NCBI GenBank assembly: GCA_026390735.1
Contig: JAPLFJ010000052.1
Coordinates: forward strand, 62,001-126,000
DNA length: 64,000 bases
Direction: 5' to 3'
From: Ignavibacteriota bacterium
GTDB lineage: Bacteria; Bacteroidota; Ignavibacteria; Tepidaquicellales; Tepidaquicellaceae
Part shown: positions 62,437 through 64,000 of the stretch, in pieces
Layout of the letters: every line of letters starts with the position of its first letter
Position numbering within the stretch: the first letter of the stretch is position 1
Notes under the pieces: model-generated
The model's database searches: none
Told to the model about the DNA's origin: nothing
What the model saw: the letters and a program-made list of their open reading frames with translations, nothing else
Position numbers and translations under genes: made by a program

Positions 62437-64000
62437 TTGAAACCAAAAGGATTAATATCGAGTACGCTTAATAGTTATTCCGTAATTTTCTTTTCGGATA
62501 AAATTATATTTGCGCTAATACTTCTGCTGGTATCATTCTTTGATATTTTCTCAGGACTCTGCGGACTGGTGGCCGTAATAACGACAAACCTTGCCGCAGA
62601 ATTTCTTGGGTTTGACAAGTTTAAAGTTCAAAAAGGTTTTTACGGGTTTAATTCGTTACTGCTTGGTGTTGGCATCGGTCTGCACATGGAGATGAGCTGG
62701 ATAGTAGTACTGCTTATAATGATAGCATCCATAATGACACTTTTTGCATTAATAACTCTGGAAAGAATATTTGATAAGTATTATGTGCCATATCTAAGTT
62801 TGCCTTTGTTATTATCCTTCTGGATAATTTCATTAGCATCAAGAGAAATCCCGTTGCTGGCGCTAAGTACACGTGATATATATTTTGTGAATTATGTTTA
62901 TGGTTTAGGCGGAGAGAAAGTTGTGGATATATACAGATGGTGGAATACACTTGGTATTTCAAACTCACTCAAAATATATTTTCTTTCATTAGCCGGAATA
63001 TTTTTTCAGCAGAAACTTCTATCAGGGGTGGTTATTGCAGTTGGACTGTTTTACTATTCAAGAATCGGGTTTAGCCTATCTTTATTAGGGTTTTACACTG
63101 CTTATTTCTTCTATCAGTTAATCGGAATAAACGTAACATATCTGCCTTTTGCTGATATAGGAATTAATTTTATATTAACTTCGATTGCCATCGGAGGATA
63201 CTTTATTATTCCTTCTAGATCATCATACATATGGGTAATGGTATTAATACCTATAACCACATTAATAACTTATGCAGTGCATCAGATATTAGCTCCGTGG
63301 GGACTGGTTGTTTACTCTTTACCTTTTAACATAGTAGTAATTTCGTTCCTCATAGTAATCAAAGCAAGAATTTATAAAACAGGTAACCTTACTGAAGTAT
63401 CTGTTCAATCTGCCTCACCAGAAGTCAACCTTTACAATTTTGTTAACAACAACCACCGATACAAAGATAAAGTATATTTCTCGATGAGGCTGCCATTCTT
63501 TGGTGAATGGAGTGTTTCACAAGGACATAACGGAGAGATTACACATAAGGATAAATGGCAGTATGCGTGGGACTTTGTAATAAGGGATTCTGACCATCAC
63601 ACATACGGCAGAGAGGGTGTGTCTTTAGAGGATTACTATTGTTACAACAAGGCCGTGCTTTCACCATCCGATGGTGTAGTGGAAGAAATAGTCGATGGTA
63701 TTCCAGATAATCCGATTGGCGATATTAATTTAGAGTCAAACTGGGGAAACAGTATTATAATAAAACACAGTGACGGATTTTATTCTCAGATAAGTCACTT
63801 AAAACCATATTCGTTTAAAGTTACGAAGGGTGAATGGGTTAAGGCAGGGCAAATGATTGCTGCATGCGGTAACTCAGGACGTTCACCTGAGCCGCATCTG
63901 CATTTTCAATTACAGTCGGTACCCATAGTTGGCGCAGAAACAGTGGACTATCCACTTGGATATTATCTGAAAAAGGAAACAAAGACGCTTTCGTTTAAGT
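62437..64000 (+). CDS. Urea-transporter-family protein fused to an M23 (LytM) domain (partial, runs off the window)
   Basis: At least 521 codons from TTG 62437, 6 bp after the decarboxylase stop. The first in-frame ATG is ~84 codons later, inside a membrane helix, so it cannot be the start. Residues 1-310: about 10 hydrophobic helices in the urea transporter (UT/SLC14) layout, with LCGLVAVITTNLAAEFLGF and YGFNSLLLGVGIGL. Residues ~350 onward: an M23 LytM-type domain with H370, D379 (YAWDFV), a repeated beta segment (VLSPSDGVVEEI) and HLHF (His487, His489) after CGNSGRSPEP. M23 proteins cut peptidoglycan cross-links, but H370-x8-D379 is an atypical first motif. It lies in one operon with PqqD, ATP-grasp and decarboxylase genes. 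No stop within the window. Confidence 0.85.
   Translation, partial: MKPKGLISSTLNSYSVIFFSDKIIFALILLLVSFFDIFSGLCGLVAVITTNLAAEFLGFDKFKVQKGFYGFNSLLLGVGIGLHMEMSWIVVLLIMIASIMTLFALITLERIFDKYYVPYLSLPLLLSFWIISLASREIPLLALSTRDIYFVNYVYGLGGEKVVDIYRWWNTLGISNSLKIYFLSLAGIFFQQKLLSGVVIAVGLFYYSRIGFSLSLLGFYTAYFFYQLIGINVTYLPFADIGINFILTSIAIGGYFIIPSRSSYIWVMVLIPITTLITYAVHQILAPWGLVVYSLPFNIVVISFLIVIKARIYKTGNLTEVSVQSASPEVNLYNFVNNNHRYKDKVYFSMRLPFFGEWSVSQGHNGEITHKDKWQYAWDFVIRDSDHHTYGREGVSLEDYYCYNKAVLSPSDGVVEEIVDGIPDNPIGDINLESNWGNSIIIKHSDGFYSQISHLKPYSFKVTKGEWVKAGQMIAACGNSGRSPEPHLHFQLQSVPIVGAETVDYPLGYYLKKETKTLSFK

Noticed and set aside
62714-62968. Minus-strand open frame across the urea-transporter region
   Set aside because: It is antisense to a continuous, domain-bearing plus-strand frame and has no family-like features.
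1-64000. tRNA and rRNA genes, complete insertion sequences, prophage modules
   Set aside because: Intergenic spaces were read on both strands; none showed tRNA cloverleaf ends, rRNA stretches, transposase ORFs or phage structural genes.

Overview
The window is AT-rich, gene-dense bacterial DNA. Four large secreted proteins end in a 'YPNPFNP'-type C-terminal sorting domain of the type IX secretion system (T9SS). The window also has a PorV/PorQ-like outer-membrane protein and a DUF4835 (PorD-like) protein. Together with frequent TTG/GTG starts and few visible Shine-Dalgarno sites, this points to the Bacteroidota/Chlorobiota/Ignavibacteriota group, most likely an Ignavibacteria-type organism. 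That is inferred from sequence style, not from a search. I saw no rRNA, tRNA, CRISPR array, transposase or phage module.

Layout. 1-8.3 kb: end of a surface protein, serS, an RmlD-like reductase, a PfkB sugar kinase, the T9SS-related PorV/Q and DUF4835 proteins, and a three-gene glycan block (GT39, methyltransferase, GT2). 8.4-15.9 kb: hydrolases and two T9SS cargo proteins (a BNR/sialidase-like protein and an M1 aminopeptidase). 15.9-16.4 kb: a RelE/ParE-type toxin-antitoxin pair. 16.5-25.0 kb: an aminotransferase divergent from a very tight seven-gene lysine operon (dapE-like M20 peptidase, asd, lysC, dapB, dapA, dapD, lysA-like). 25.0-28.7 kb: an accessory island with unfamiliar genes, a ladder of mini-ORFs, a PD-(D/E)XK nuclease pair and a large inverted-repeat structure, closed by a second aminotransferase paralogous to the first. 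30.2-34.0 kb: nucleotide-sugar genes (UXS, UGDH, rfbC, rfbA). 34.4-41.6 kb: a YCF48-like gene truncated by a 98-bp REP-like element, two T9SS cargo proteins, recA-recX, a second identical REP copy and an esterase. 41.9-56.2 kb: housekeeping genes (ppdK, queG, a Rieske protein, ispH, acyl-CoA dehydrogenase, hflX, ppx, GT9, deoxynucleoside kinase, folK, folB, sucD). 56.4-59.7 kb: RNase H, a Gly-Asn-repeat Cys-rich secreted protein, and an ECF sigma factor with a membrane protein and a Spy/CpxP-like periplasmic protein.

The most interesting block is the right end (59.76 kb to the window edge). There a PqqD-like protein, an ATP-grasp ligase, a fold-III PLP decarboxylase of the LysA type with an altered active-site signature, and a urea-transporter-family membrane protein fused to an M23 (LytM) domain are packed head to tail. 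This looks like a biosynthesis-and-export or cell-wall-linked modification system. Its product cannot be read from sequence. The final gene runs off the window.
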